Shown here: positions 1 through 8,497 of the stretch, piece by piece
Layout: every line of letters begins with the position of its first letter
Numbering within the stretch: the stretch's first letter is position 1
NCBI RefSeq assembly: GCF_024273235.1
Contig: NZ_JANBVH010000019.1
Span: 27,332 to 91,331, forward strand
From: Sphingomonas faeni
GTDB taxonomy: Bacteria > Pseudomonadota > Alphaproteobacteria > Sphingomonadales > Sphingomonadaceae
DNA length: 64,000 bases
Reading direction: 5' to 3'
Made by a program: the position numbers and the translations under genes
The notes under the pieces: model-generated
What the model was told of the DNA's origin: nothing
Seen by the model: the letters and a program-made list of their open reading frames with translations, nothing else
The model's database searches: none

Positions 1-2
1 GC

Positions 3-776
3 TTCGGTGAATATGCCTCCGTGATGGTGCCGGTCGATCTCGTGTCGATCGCCGTCACGTTGGGCGCACTGATGCTGTTCTTCCGCCGTGACATTCCACA
101 AGCCTATGATGTCGGAGCGCTGCGCGCGCCCCATGAGGCTATTCGTGATGCCGCGACCTTCCGCGCCGGTTGGGTTGTCCTGGCGCTTCTGCTCGCCGGC
201 TTCTTCCTACTCGAGCCCCTCGGCGTACCGGTAAGCGCAGTTGCCGCTGCCGGCGCGATCCTGCTCCTGGTGATCGCCGGGCGCGGCCATGTAATCGAGA
301 CACGGAAGGTACTGCGAGGCGCGCCGTGGCAGGTCGTGATCTTCTCGCTCGGCATGTACCTGGTCGTCTACGGCCTGCGGAACGCCGGCCTGACCGATCA
401 CCTCGCCGCGCTGCTCGATCGCACGGCACAAGGCGGTGTGTGGGGTGCGGCCTTCGGAACGGGCATCATCGCGGCCATTCTCTCGTCGGTGATGAACAAC
501 ATGCCGACCGTGCTGGTCGGGGCGCTGTCGATCGACGCGGCGCACGCGACCGGCGCGGTCAAGGAAGCAATGATCTACGCAAACGTAATCGGTTGCGACC
601 TCGGCCCGAAGCTGACGCCGATCGGGTCTCTCGCGACGTTGCTGTGGCTTCACGTTCTCGGTCAGAAGGGCGTGCGGATCGGATGGGGCTATTATTTCCG
701 CGTCGGCGTCACGCTGACCGTGCCGGTACTGCTCATCACGCTCGGCGCCTTGGCATTGAGGATCACTCTTGGATGA
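3..776 (+). CDS. arsB: Arsenite efflux membrane protein ArsB, C-terminal part
   Basis: This is the 3' part of an ArsB-type arsenite/antimonite permease of the inner membrane; the frame is open to the left edge, so the N-terminal part lies outside. About 257 residues remain, with several hydrophobic helices. The stretch around [13 protein letters not shown] and the later [20 protein letters not shown] are typical of ArsB, not of Acr3. The stop overlaps the start of the next gene (ATGA), and arsH follows, so this is the end of an ars operon. Family assignment is firm. I cannot tell whether an ArsA ATPase is associated. Confidence 0.9.
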   Translation, partial: FGEYASVMVPVDLVSIAVTLGALMLFFRRDIPQAYDVGALRAPHEAIRDAATFRAGWVVLALLLAGFFLLEPLGVPVSAVAAAGAILLLVIAGRGHVIETRKVLRGAPWQVVIFSLGMYLVVYGLRNAGLTDHLAALLDRTAQGGVWGAAFGTGIIAAILSSVMNNMPTVLVGALSIDAAHATGAVKEAMIYANVIGCDLGPKLTPIGSLATLLWLHVLGQKGVRIGWGYYFRVGVTLTVPVLLITLGALALRITLG

Positions 777-1096
777 CAGCCCTGATCTACATCGCAGCGG
801 CGCTTGCTGAAATTGGGGGATGCTTTGCCTTCTGGGCTTGGCTGCGCATGGGAAAGTCACCCCTGTGGCTCGCGCCAGGCATAGCGTCCCTCGTCGTCTT
901 TGCCTGGCTGCTGACCCGCGTGGACAGCGATGCGGCAGGGCGCGCCTACGCCGCTTATGGCGGCATCTACATCTGCGCCTCACTGCTTTGGTTGTGGAGC
1001 GTCGAGGGCGTTCGGCCCGACCGCTGGGACGTGGGTGGCGCGGCCCTATGTCTCATCGGAACTTGCGTGATCCTGCTCGCGCCGCGTGGTGCGTAA
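773..1096 (+). CDS. YnfA/UPF0060 family small membrane protein
   Basis: A 107-residue, four-helix inner-membrane protein of the UPF0060 (YnfA) family, resembling a small multidrug resistance subunit in size. Visible family features are the N-terminal [17 protein letters not shown] and the later [19 protein letters not shown]. Its ATG overlaps the arsB stop by four bases, implying translational coupling, and arsH follows. YnfA proteins are known as SMR-like transporters, but a role in metalloid export is only inferred from position here. The C-terminus ends shortly after the fourth helix, the usual length for the family. Confidence 0.87.
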   Translation: MTALIYIAAALAEIGGCFAFWAWLRMGKSPLWLAPGIASLVVFAWLLTRVDSDAAGRAYAAYGGIYICASLLWLWSVEGVRPDRWDVGGAALCLIGTCVILLAPRGA

Positions 1097-1126
1097 CGCC
1101 GGCCCTATCTGACTTTGGAATGTTCA

Positions 1127-1870
1127 ATGCCTCTTCGCGACCTGTCCGAACCCGACCATCTACCCGCACTCGATCCGGCCTATGCCCACCAGCGGCCTGC
1201 GCTCGGTCTCGGTCCGGCTGATCCCGCACCGCGCATCCTGCTGCTCTACGGAAGTTTGCGCGAGCGCTCCTTCTCGCGGCTATGCATCGAGGAAGCTGCG
1301 CGCCTTCTTCACTTTTTCGGGTGCGAGACGAGGATTTTCGATCCGTCGACGCTACCGTTGCCCGATCAAGTGGCGGGCGACGACCACCCGGCCGTTCATG
1401 AGTTGCGGCAGCTCTCTCTATGGTCGGAAGGACAGGTCTGGTGCAGCCCCGAGCGACACGGTCAAATCACGGGCATCATGAAAACGCAGATCGACCATCT
1501 GCCGCTGAACATGGGCGGCATGCGCCCTACGCAGGGGCGCACGCTGGCGGTGATGCAGGTGTCAGCGGGATCGCAGTCGTTCAACAGCGTCAACACACTG
1601 CGCGTGCTCGGCCGCTGGATGCGGATGTTCACCATCCCCAATCAATCATCGGTCGCCAAGGCGTTCAACGAGTTTGACGACGCCGGGCGGATGAAGGCCT
1701 CGAGTTACTATGATCGCATCGTTGACGTGATGGAGGAGTTGGTCCGCTTCACCGTCTTGCTCCGTCCACATGCTGACCAGCTTATCGATCGCTATTCCGA
1801 GCGCAAGGAAGCCGGGGTGCCGATGGATCCGACAACCGATCTATCAAGCATCGCGACGGCCCGCGTCTGA
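1127..1870 (+). CDS. arsH: ArsH organoarsenical oxidase / NADPH:FMN reductase
   Basis: ArsH is a flavodoxin-fold, FMN-dependent NADPH oxidoreductase that oxidises trivalent organoarsenicals and can reduce other substrates. The protein is 247 residues. The phosphate-binding [10 protein letters not shown] loop follows strand ILLLY near residue 45, and the family region [11 protein letters not shown] then [18 protein letters not shown] is clear. I chose the ATG at 1127 because it gives the usual short ArsH N-terminus; an in-frame TTG lies 12 bases upstream. It follows arsB and ynfA on the same strand with a 30-base gap, probably in the same transcript. Confidence 0.93.
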   Translation: MPLRDLSEPDHLPALDPAYAHQRPALGLGPADPAPRILLLYGSLRERSFSRLCIEEAARLLHFFGCETRIFDPSTLPLPDQVAGDDHPAVHELRQLSLWSEGQVWCSPERHGQITGIMKTQIDHLPLNMGGMRPTQGRTLAVMQVSAGSQSFNSVNTLRVLGRWMRMFTIPNQSSVAKAFNEFDDAGRMKASSYYDRIVDVMEELVRFTVLLRPHADQLIDRYSERKEAGVPMDPTTDLSSIATARV

Positions 1871-1933
1871 AGCTAAGCCCGTCCGCCGGGGAAGACTGCC
1901 GCCCACGCCCGCAATAGCGTAGCGAGTGCAACA

Positions 1934-4066
1934 TTACCGCACGATAGGCTTGGCTTCAGCCGGTACAATAATCGCTGTTTGCGTCGAGGGATCGGCCATA
2001 ACGTCAAGGCCTTCGGGCACGTTGCGACGCAGCTCGTCGATCCAGACCTGTCCATGCGCGTCCGAAGGCATGCGCCAGTCGCCGCGTGGGGATAGCGATC
2101 CGCCGGTCGTGACCTTGGGTCCATTCGGCAGAGCAGAGCGCTTGAACTGGTTAGCGAAGAAGCGGTGTAAGAACACCTCAAGCCAGGCGCGGATGACGCC
2201 CACCTCGTAGGCGCGCTTTTGCTCCTCGGGAAACCCCGGCGGCCAGCTTCCCGCACTAACGTCCTGCCAAGCGTGGAATGCCAAAAAAGCGATCTTCGAG
2301 GGCCGCAGCCCGAACCGGGTGAAATAGTAGATCCAGAAATCGTGGAGCTCATACGGTCCGATCTTGCCTTCGGTGCTCTGCGATTCTCCTTCGCTCGCCT
2401 GCGGGATGAGCTCGGGCGATATCGTAGTCCCGAGAACGTCCAGAAGGACGTCTGTGACATTGGTATCGAACAGCCGGTTCGAAGCCGTCCACCGGATCAG
2501 GTGCTGAATGAGAGTCTTCGGAAGCGAGCCATTCACGTTGTAGTGGCTCATGTGGTCGCCGACACCGTAGGTACACCAGCCAAGTGCAAGCTCCGACATG
2601 TTGCCGGTGCCGAGCACCAAGGCGTTACGCTGGTTGGCAGCTCTGAACAGAAGATCCGTCCTGAGTCCCGCCTGCACGTTTTCGAAAGTCGTGTCGTAGA
2701 CCGGTTCGCCGGTTGCGAACGGGTGCTGCAAATCCGCTAGCATCTGGTTGGCAAGCGGCTTGATGTCGATCTCCTCGGCGGTCACACCGAGCCCACTCAT
2801 CAAGGCGTGGGCATTGGACTTCGTCCTGGCGCTGGTGGCGAAGCCAGGCATTGTAAATCCGAGAATGTCGGTACGTGGACGCCCAAGCAAATCGAACGCC
2901 TTTGCCGCGACGATCAAGGCATGGGTCGAATCCAACCCTCCGGACACGCCGATGCAGATCTTGGCTAAACCGGTTGCTTCCAGCCTCCTCGCAAGCCCGC
3001 TGACCTGGATGTTGAACGCCTCGTAGCAGTCCTGGTCGAGACGGGCCGGATCATCAGGTACGAAGGGGAAACGATCGATGTTCCGTCTCAGCCCGAGATC
3101 GCCCATCGGGGGATCGAGATGGAAGGACACACGTCGGAATCGCCGGTCCGGCATCCCGTTTGCGATAGCGGCCTCGTTGAAGGTGCCGGTCCGCATGCGC
3201 TCTAGTTGCAACCGCTCCACGTCGATGTCCGCAATGACCATCTGGGACGCGACGCTGAACCGCTCCGTTTCCGCGAGCTGAGCTCCCAGCTCGTATATGC
3301 AGGCCTGGCCATCCCAAGCGAGATCAGTGGTCGACTCTCCGTATCCGGCCGCGGAGTAGATGTAAGCTGCCCAGCAGCGGCCGGACTGCAGCTCGCAGAG
3401 GCGCCGTCGTGTGTCCGCCTTGCCCACCACGATGTTGCTTGCCGAAAGGTTCGTCAGGATCAGCGCGCCGGCGAGCGCGGCAAAGTCGCTTGGGGGTGCA
3501 GGAGCCCAAACGTCCTCGCAAATTTCAGTGTGGAAGATCAGGCCGTCGACGTCGTCAGCCTGGAACAGCAAATCCATTCCGAAAGGAACTGGCTCGCCTC
3601 CAACATAGATCTCGCCACGCACGTCACGGCCGGAGGCGAACCACCGCTTCTCATAAAACTCACGGTAATTGGGAAGGTGGCCTTTTGGTACCACACCAAG
3701 AATCCGACCCCGGTGGATGGCGACAGCACAATTGTAGAGCCGACCTTCGCGCCGTAACGGCGCTCCCACGAGGAGAACCGGCCTCAACGTCCGGCTTGCC
3801 TCGACCAGATCTATAATCCTCGCTTCAACTTCGTCGAGCAACGCGCGCTGAAGCAGGAGATCGTCAATTGAGTAGCCCGAAAGTCCCAGTTCCGGGAAAA
3901 CCATCAGCGCTACTGCCTGAGCGTCGCCCTCGCGGGCTAGTTCCATGGTTTGTGCGAGGTTGAACGTGGGATCGGCGGCCCGGCAGCGCGGCCGGCAGGC
4001 AGCGACTCGCACAAAGCCTTGGCGGTAGATGGAAAGAAAGGCCTCGGCGCCCTTGCTCTGGATCAT
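1934..4066 (-). CDS. nadE: Glutamine-dependent NAD+ synthetase
   Basis: Makes NAD+ from deamido-NAD+, ATP and glutamine in the cytosol. The 710-residue protein is the long bacterial form. The N-terminal nitrilase-type glutaminase has its triad Glu59 (FPELG), Lys128 ([13 protein letters not shown]) and Cys183 (EICEDVW); the C-terminal synthetase has the PP-loop SGGLDS at 375-380. The start codon overlaps the lpdA stop (ATGA), so the two are one operon, read toward arsH. An NAD synthetase inside an arsenic island is unusual. It may be a second copy supporting the redox-heavy detoxification enzymes, but that is inference. Confidence 0.92.
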   Translation of the reverse strand: MIQSKGAEAFLSIYRQGFVRVAACRPRCRAADPTFNLAQTMELAREGDAQAVALMVFPELGLSGYSIDDLLLQRALLDEVEARIIDLVEASRTLRPVLLVGAPLRREGRLYNCAVAIHRGRILGVVPKGHLPNYREFYEKRWFASGRDVRGEIYVGGEPVPFGMDLLFQADDVDGLIFHTEICEDVWAPAPPSDFAALAGALILTNLSASNIVVGKADTRRRLCELQSGRCWAAYIYSAAGYGESTTDLAWDGQACIYELGAQLAETERFSVASQMVIADIDVERLQLERMRTGTFNEAAIANGMPDRRFRRVSFHLDPPMGDLGLRRNIDRFPFVPDDPARLDQDCYEAFNIQVSGLARRLEATGLAKICIGVSGGLDSTHALIVAAKAFDLLGRPRTDILGFTMPGFATSARTKSNAHALMSGLGVTAEEIDIKPLANQMLADLQHPFATGEPVYDTTFENVQAGLRTDLLFRAANQRNALVLGTGNMSELALGWCTYGVGDHMSHYNVNGSLPKTLIQHLIRWTASNRLFDTNVTDVLLDVLGTTISPELIPQASEGESQSTEGKIGPYELHDFWIYYFTRFGLRPSKIAFLAFHAWQDVSAGSWPPGFPEEQKRAYEVGVIRAWLEVFLHRFFANQFKRSALPNGPKVTTGGSLSPRGDWRMPSDAHGQVWIDELRRNVPEGLDVMADPSTQTAIIVPAEAKPIVR

Positions 4067-5472
4067 ATGTGCATGCCTTGGCCGAGCAGGACGAGAGCGG
4101 CCTCCTTCAGCGACTCCGGCAAGGTGGGATGGGCGTGCGTCGTCAGCGCGATGTCCTCAGTCGTCCCACCATATTCCATGGCCAGTACGGCCTCGTGGAT
4201 CATCGTTCCGGCGTCCGGCCCGATAATGTGAGCGCCGAGCAGGCGATCGGTCTTCGCGTCTGCCAGCAGCTTCGTGAGCCCGCGGGTGTCGCCGTTGCAT
4301 CGCGCGCGGCTGTTCGCCAGGAACGGGAATGTGCCGGACTTGTAGTCGACGCCGGCTGCCTTCAGTTCCTCTTCCGTTTTGCCAACGCTCGCGACCTCGG
4401 GAGAGGTGTAGATGACGGCGGGTACGGTGTTGTAGTCGACCCCTGGATAGCGGCCGGCGATCCCCTCCACGCAGCGCACCCCATCCAGCGTCGTTTTGTG
4501 CGCAAGCATCGGTCCCGCGATAACGTCGCCGATAGCGTAAATTCCGGGGACAACAGTCTTGAAACCAAGCTCCACAGGTATGCGGCCCTTGGGGTCGAGC
4601 AAGACACCGACTTGGTCCAGCCCTAGGCCGTCTGTGTAGGGTCTACGGCCCACTGCGACCAGCACGACGTCGGCCGCGAGGGTCTCGGTTGCACCGCCGT
4701 TTGACGGCTCGATGGCGATAAGCAGGTCGTCGGGGCGCTTCTCGACGCTCGTCACTTTGGTCTGGAACCGGAAGTCTAGCCCTTGCTGCTTCAGCGTTTT
4801 AAGCAGGTGTCGCGAGATCTCGCGATCCATGCTGGGCACGATGCTCTCGAGGAACTCAATCACAGTCACCCTGGCGCCCAACCGACGCCAGACGCAGCCC
4901 AGTTCAAGGCCGATATAGCCGCCGCCGATGACGACCAGATGATCCGGCACCTTCTTCAACGAGAGCGCGCCCGTATTCGAGACGACGCGCTCCTCATCAA
5001 TGTCGATACCTGGCAGCCGCGCGACATCCGAGCCGGTTGCTACGATGATCCCCTTGGTTGCCGTCAGAGATCGAGCGCCACCCTCGGCCAGATCGACGGC
5101 GAGGCGATCGTGTGCCGTGAAACGGGCGCTTCCCTTCACCCATTCCACCTTGTTCTTTTTCAAGAGGTGTTCGACGCCCTTGGTAAGCCCAGCGACGACC
5201 TCATTTTTGCGGCTGATCATTTGCGCCAAGTCGAGGGCAACGCCGCTGACGCCGATACCATGCTTCTCAAGCCCCTCGCTGAGGTCGGCAAACAGCTCCG
5301 TCGAATGGAGAAGAGCCTTGGAGGGAATGCAGCCGACATTGAGACAGGTGCCGCCAAGCGTGGCGCCACGTTCGACACACGCGACGCTCATCCCGAGCTG
5401 TGAAGCGCGGATGGCGGCGGGATAGCCTGCCGTGCCCCCGCCGATTACGATGATGTCGAAGCTGTCGTTCAT
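4063..5472 (-). CDS. lpdA: Dihydrolipoyl dehydrogenase-like flavoprotein
   Basis: A 469-residue pyridine nucleotide-disulfide oxidoreductase of the lipoamide dehydrogenase type. It shows the FAD-binding [10 protein letters not shown] near residue 11, the redox disulfide Cys43/Cys48 in [13 protein letters not shown], an NAD-binding [13 protein letters not shown], and the C-terminal [13 protein letters not shown] with the active-site His. It lacks the extra N-terminal HMA domain and C-terminal Cys pair of mercuric reductase. I chose ATG 5472 because GAGGA lies seven bases upstream; a longer reading would add 16 residues. It is coupled to nadE and faces a divergent MerR gene, so it is probably metal-inducible rather than the housekeeping Lpd. 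Confidence 0.9.
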   Translation of the reverse strand: MNDSFDIIVIGGGTAGYPAAIRASQLGMSVACVERGATLGGTCLNVGCIPSKALLHSTELFADLSEGLEKHGIGVSGVALDLAQMISRKNEVVAGLTKGVEHLLKKNKVEWVKGSARFTAHDRLAVDLAEGGARSLTATKGIIVATGSDVARLPGIDIDEERVVSNTGALSLKKVPDHLVVIGGGYIGLELGCVWRRLGARVTVIEFLESIVPSMDREISRHLLKTLKQQGLDFRFQTKVTSVEKRPDDLLIAIEPSNGGATETLAADVVLVAVGRRPYTDGLGLDQVGVLLDPKGRIPVELGFKTVVPGIYAIGDVIAGPMLAHKTTLDGVRCVEGIAGRYPGVDYNTVPAVIYTSPEVASVGKTEEELKAAGVDYKSGTFPFLANSRARCNGDTRGLTKLLADAKTDRLLGAHIIGPDAGTMIHEAVLAMEYGGTTEDIALTTHAHPTLPESLKEAALVLLGQGMHI

Positions 5473-5772
5473 TCGTTCGTCCTCGATAAACCGGTCACCT
5501 GAGCTGAACGCCGCTGGCAAGGAACCGCTTCGCCAGCAGCGCGAACATCCGAGTTCAGCCCATCTCTAGATATCCACGTGAAGTCCGCTGAACCCGCACC
5601 ATCAAGGCGGGGAGAAAGGGATAGAAGGGTCTCACCTCTTGGACGAAGCGCTCTCCGTCTCCAGTATCGCCGGCCGGTGTGCGCTGGGCGCTGATCAGAT
5701 CACTTGGCACGGGCACCTCTCGTCAGAATTTGCAGCCGCAGGCAATCGCCTGTGCCGCATCATCAATCTTCC

Positions 5773-5803
5773 CTACATTCTACAGTAGCTGTAGAATCAA
5801 GCT
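5773..5803 (-). promoter_or_regulatory. MerR-type promoter/operator driving lpdA-nadE
   Basis: Read leftward, TTGATT (5803-5798) is followed by a 19-base spacer and TAGGGA (5778-5773). The spacer region holds a perfect inverted repeat, TTCTACAG-TAG-CTGTAGAA at 5781-5799. An over-long 19-base spacer with a centred palindrome is the hallmark of MerR-controlled promoters. The -10 is a poor match. It lies about 300 bases before lpdA and 35 bases before the divergent MerR gene. Confidence 0.68.
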
Positions 5804-5838
5804 CATTGTAATTCCGGCAGCAGAAAGCGGGCATTCGA

Positions 5839-6237
5839 ATGCAAATCGGCGAACTGGCGAAAGCCACCGCGACCAAGGTCACGACGATCCGCTTCTATGA
5901 GGGCATCGGCTTACTCGGCCGCCCCGCTCGCACGACCTCAGGCCGGCGCACTTACGGGGCGTCGGACACCGATCGTCTCAACTTCATACGAAACGGTAGG
6001 CGTCTCGGCTTTTCCATCGACGAGATCCGCTCCTTGCTCGCACTCGCCGATCAGCCGGACCGCGACTGCGGGGAAGCCACTGAGATCGCATCACGTCATC
6101 TCGCCGATGTTGAGGAGCGCCTTCGCCAGCTAGGCGCGCTGCGCGATGAACTGGCTGCAATGAGCGCTGCCGGCTGTTCGGCCAAAACGATGGCCGAGTG
6201 TCGCGTTATCCAAGCTATCGCTGGACCAACCGCATAA
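5839..6237 (+). CDS. MerR family metal-responsive regulator
   Basis: A 132-residue MerR-type activator. The N-terminal winged helix (MQIGELAKATATKVTTIRFYE) is followed by a dimerisation helix and three cysteines, Cys77, Cys113 and Cys121. That pattern is close to the CadR/PbrR/MerR metal sensors (for example Cys77, 112, 119 in CadR), so a divalent soft metal or a trivalent metalloid is a plausible ligand, but the effector is not fixed by sequence. It is transcribed away from lpdA-nadE, with the MerR-type palindrome between them. The natural target is therefore the lpdA-nadE operon and perhaps the outer-membrane gene downstream. Confidence 0.88.
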   Translation: MQIGELAKATATKVTTIRFYEGIGLLGRPARTTSGRRTYGASDTDRLNFIRNGRRLGFSIDEIRSLLALADQPDRDCGEATEIASRHLADVEERLRQLGALRDELAAMSAAGCSAKTMAECRVIQAIAGPTA

Positions 6238-6265
6238 CCCTGAACCGAGAACGGAAAATTACGTG

Positions 6266-7078
6266 ATGCCACTACGGAGCCTCTGCGCCTCAACAGCTCT
6301 CCTGATGGTGGCTACGATCGCGATGGCAACGCCCGCCATCGCAGACCCGTCCGATGATTACATCAACGCCGATCGGCCTGGCATTGCGGACGGCAGCACA
6401 ACCGTGGGAAAGGGTCGCTTCCAATTGGAGACCGCGATCCAGGCCGAGTTTCGTCACGACGGCGATGAACACGAGCGGACAATCTTCTTTCCGACCCTGC
6501 TCCGCTACGGCGTTGTCGACAAGGTCGAGTTACGGGTCGAGGGAAACACCTATTCATGGATGAGGCAGAAGGACGCTACCAATACATCATACTCAAATGG
6601 CTTCTCCCCCACATCGATCGGACTAAAATACAACTTCATTGATGTTCCGGAAGGTTCAAAGCAGGTCTCACTCGGCGCAATTGCTCGTATTTTCCCACCG
6701 TCTGGCTCTGGAGATTTCCGAAACAGCAAGACGACGGGAGATTTAAGGATGGCAGCCGACTGGGCGTTTGCCGACAACTGGTCGCTGAACCCCAACATCG
6801 GCGTTGGTGTTTTCCAGGACGACTCCAACCGCACCTATACGGCAGGGCTTGCGGCTGCCACGTTGAACTTCAATCCCAGCAAGACGCTGAACTTCTTCGT
6901 GGATACCGGCATCCAGGCTCCGGAGGAGAAGGGTGGCAGAGCGTCGGTCATAATCGATGCAGGCGTGGCTTACATCATCGGCCACGACATCCAGCTCGAT
7001 CTCAGCGTCGGAACCGGCGTTGCCGGTTCAACAACGCCACATCCATTCCTCGCCGCTGGCTTCTCGAAGCGATTCTAG
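6266..7078 (+). CDS. Outer-membrane beta-barrel-like protein (PF13557-type)
   Basis: A secreted protein of about 270 residues with a Sec signal (cleavage near ATPAIADPSDD) and an alternating, aromatic-ended pattern of beta strands finishing in SKRF, consistent with an outer-membrane barrel. The beginning, NADRPGIADGSTTVGKGRFQ, resembles the MetA-pathway phenol-degradation/transporter-like family PF13557. I took the ATG at 6266; a GTG three bases earlier is equally possible. It follows the MerR gene by about 30 bases on the same strand and may share its transcript. Substrate unknown. Confidence 0.7.
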   Translation: MPLRSLCASTALLMVATIAMATPAIADPSDDYINADRPGIADGSTTVGKGRFQLETAIQAEFRHDGDEHERTIFFPTLLRYGVVDKVELRVEGNTYSWMRQKDATNTSYSNGFSPTSIGLKYNFIDVPEGSKQVSLGAIARIFPPSGSGDFRNSKTTGDLRMAADWAFADNWSLNPNIGVGVFQDDSNRTYTAGLAAATLNFNPSKTLNFFVDTGIQAPEEKGGRASVIIDAGVAYIIGHDIQLDLSVGTGVAGSTTPHPFLAAGFSKRF

Positions 7079-7177
7079 ACGACCTCGCACCTCTCTCACA
7101 TTGAGGCTTGCTCCTCCAGTGACTGTAGCATGTAAGTGAGACTGAACGCGCTACGAGAAGTAGGAATCGATTGAATT

Positions 7178-8416
7178 GTGGTGAAACGCAGCGTCGAAAC
7201 GGCACCAACCGGGGGGGTCGGTCGGCGAACTGCTCTGGCTCGTCTGGGTAGCGGAGTGATCGCGACGATAATTCCGGTACGATCATGGGGAGCGGCAACC
7301 AAGCCGGCGCGACCTTGGCAGGGCTTCGCTTCCCCGCCAGTCTGGCGCCGCTTGGAGATCGGAACAGGCGATACGCTGATTACGTCGGCAACCGTGGCCG
7401 GTGCCGTTATCGAGGCGGTCCTGGACAGCGGCAGCGGCGCGACGATGATCAGCAAATCGCTGGCCGCGAAGCTCGGCATGACCAACCTGGAACCACGAAG
7501 GATCAACGGTCTGGGTGGCAAGGCAGAAGTTGGCTTGGTTCGCAACGTCGAGGTGGTGCTCGCCGGCCAGACGCATGTCCTGCCGTTCGCGATTGTGGCC
7601 GATCTCGGAGCGATCTCGGCTGCTTTCGGTCGGCCGATCGACATGATGCTCGGAGCCGACGTCCTTGCCGGCGGCTGCGTTGCCCTGGACTTCGCGACCA
7701 GACGTTTCGCTTTTGAAAAAGCGGGCAGCTTCGCCCCCGGCCCCGATTGGACGTCTTTGGTGCTCGGTCATGGCACCAAAAAAGAGCTGTTCGTGCTCGC
7801 CTCGATCGCGGGCCTGGATCCGGTCGCGCTGATGCTCGACTTCGGCAGCTCGTCGGCCTTGATGCTGTCCGCAGCTTATACTGATGCCCACTCCCTTTTA
7901 GCCGGCAAGATCACGTCGACAGCGGCCCTCGGAGGAATCGAGGGAGTGCACATCGTCAAAACATTCACTGCCGATAAGGTGGGCCTGGGCGCGCTCCAAG
8001 TAGCCTCGGTTCCGGCGCTCGCTCATGATCGCTGGACATCCGAAAGCACCGTGGGAAATATCGGCATGCCGCTGTTGGGGCAGTTCGATATCGTGCTCGA
8101 CATTTCTCAGGGGCGATTGTGGTTGCGGCCCATCCCCGTGAAAGCCCGTTTGCCGATGCTGAAGGATAGAAGCGGCCTTGGACTTGCCGCGTCATCAACG
8201 GAACTGACTGTCGTTCATGTGGCCGCTGGGGGTCCCGCGGCGCGATCGGGGTGGGCGGCCGGCGATCGGATCGCGGCAGTGAAGGGCCTTGCGATCGACA
8301 CGTCTTACACACGTGGCACGCTGTGGCAGTGGCGCTATGGGCCTGCCGGAGAGAAGGTCGCGCTGACACTCACCGATGGTACGACACGAACGCTCAAACT
8401 TGGCGACTACTACTGA
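7178..8416 (+). CDS. Exported retropepsin-like aspartic protease with PDZ domain
   Basis: A 412-residue protein. The N-terminus has a possible twin-arginine signal (GRRTALARLGSG, residues 15-26). The first retropepsin repeat has the catalytic-type DSGSGATMIS around residue 83 in a hydrophobic-D-S-G context; a second repeat has LDFGSSSALML, where the usual D-S/T-G is D-F-G and so may be inactive. A C-terminal PDZ-like segment (VHVAAGGPAARSGWAAGDRI) follows. The predicted start is GTG, preceded by AGGA at some distance. It lies between an outer-membrane protein and an iron permease. The substrate is unknown; a role in envelope protein maturation is only a guess. Confidence 0.75.
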   Translation: MVKRSVETAPTGGVGRRTALARLGSGVIATIIPVRSWGAATKPARPWQGFASPPVWRRLEIGTGDTLITSATVAGAVIEAVLDSGSGATMISKSLAAKLGMTNLEPRRINGLGGKAEVGLVRNVEVVLAGQTHVLPFAIVADLGAISAAFGRPIDMMLGADVLAGGCVALDFATRRFAFEKAGSFAPGPDWTSLVLGHGTKKELFVLASIAGLDPVALMLDFGSSSALMLSAAYTDAHSLLAGKITSTAALGGIEGVHIVKTFTADKVGLGALQVASVPALAHDRWTSESTVGNIGMPLLGQFDIVLDISQGRLWLRPIPVKARLPMLKDRSGLGLAASSTELTVVHVAAGGPAARSGWAAGDRIAAVKGLAIDTSYTRGTLWQWRYGPAGEKVALTLTDGTTRTLKLGDYY

Positions 8417-8497
8417 CGCTTGCGCGTTGAGCATGTTATTGCGAGCGGGTCTCAAATCGCTTGCTCCTACAGCGGCTAGAGGTTGTAAGGGGTCGGC

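Noticed and set aside
4063..5472. Mercuric reductase (MerA).
   Set aside because: The protein lacks the C-terminal Cys pair and the HMA domain, and has the HPT active-site block of lipoamide dehydrogenase.
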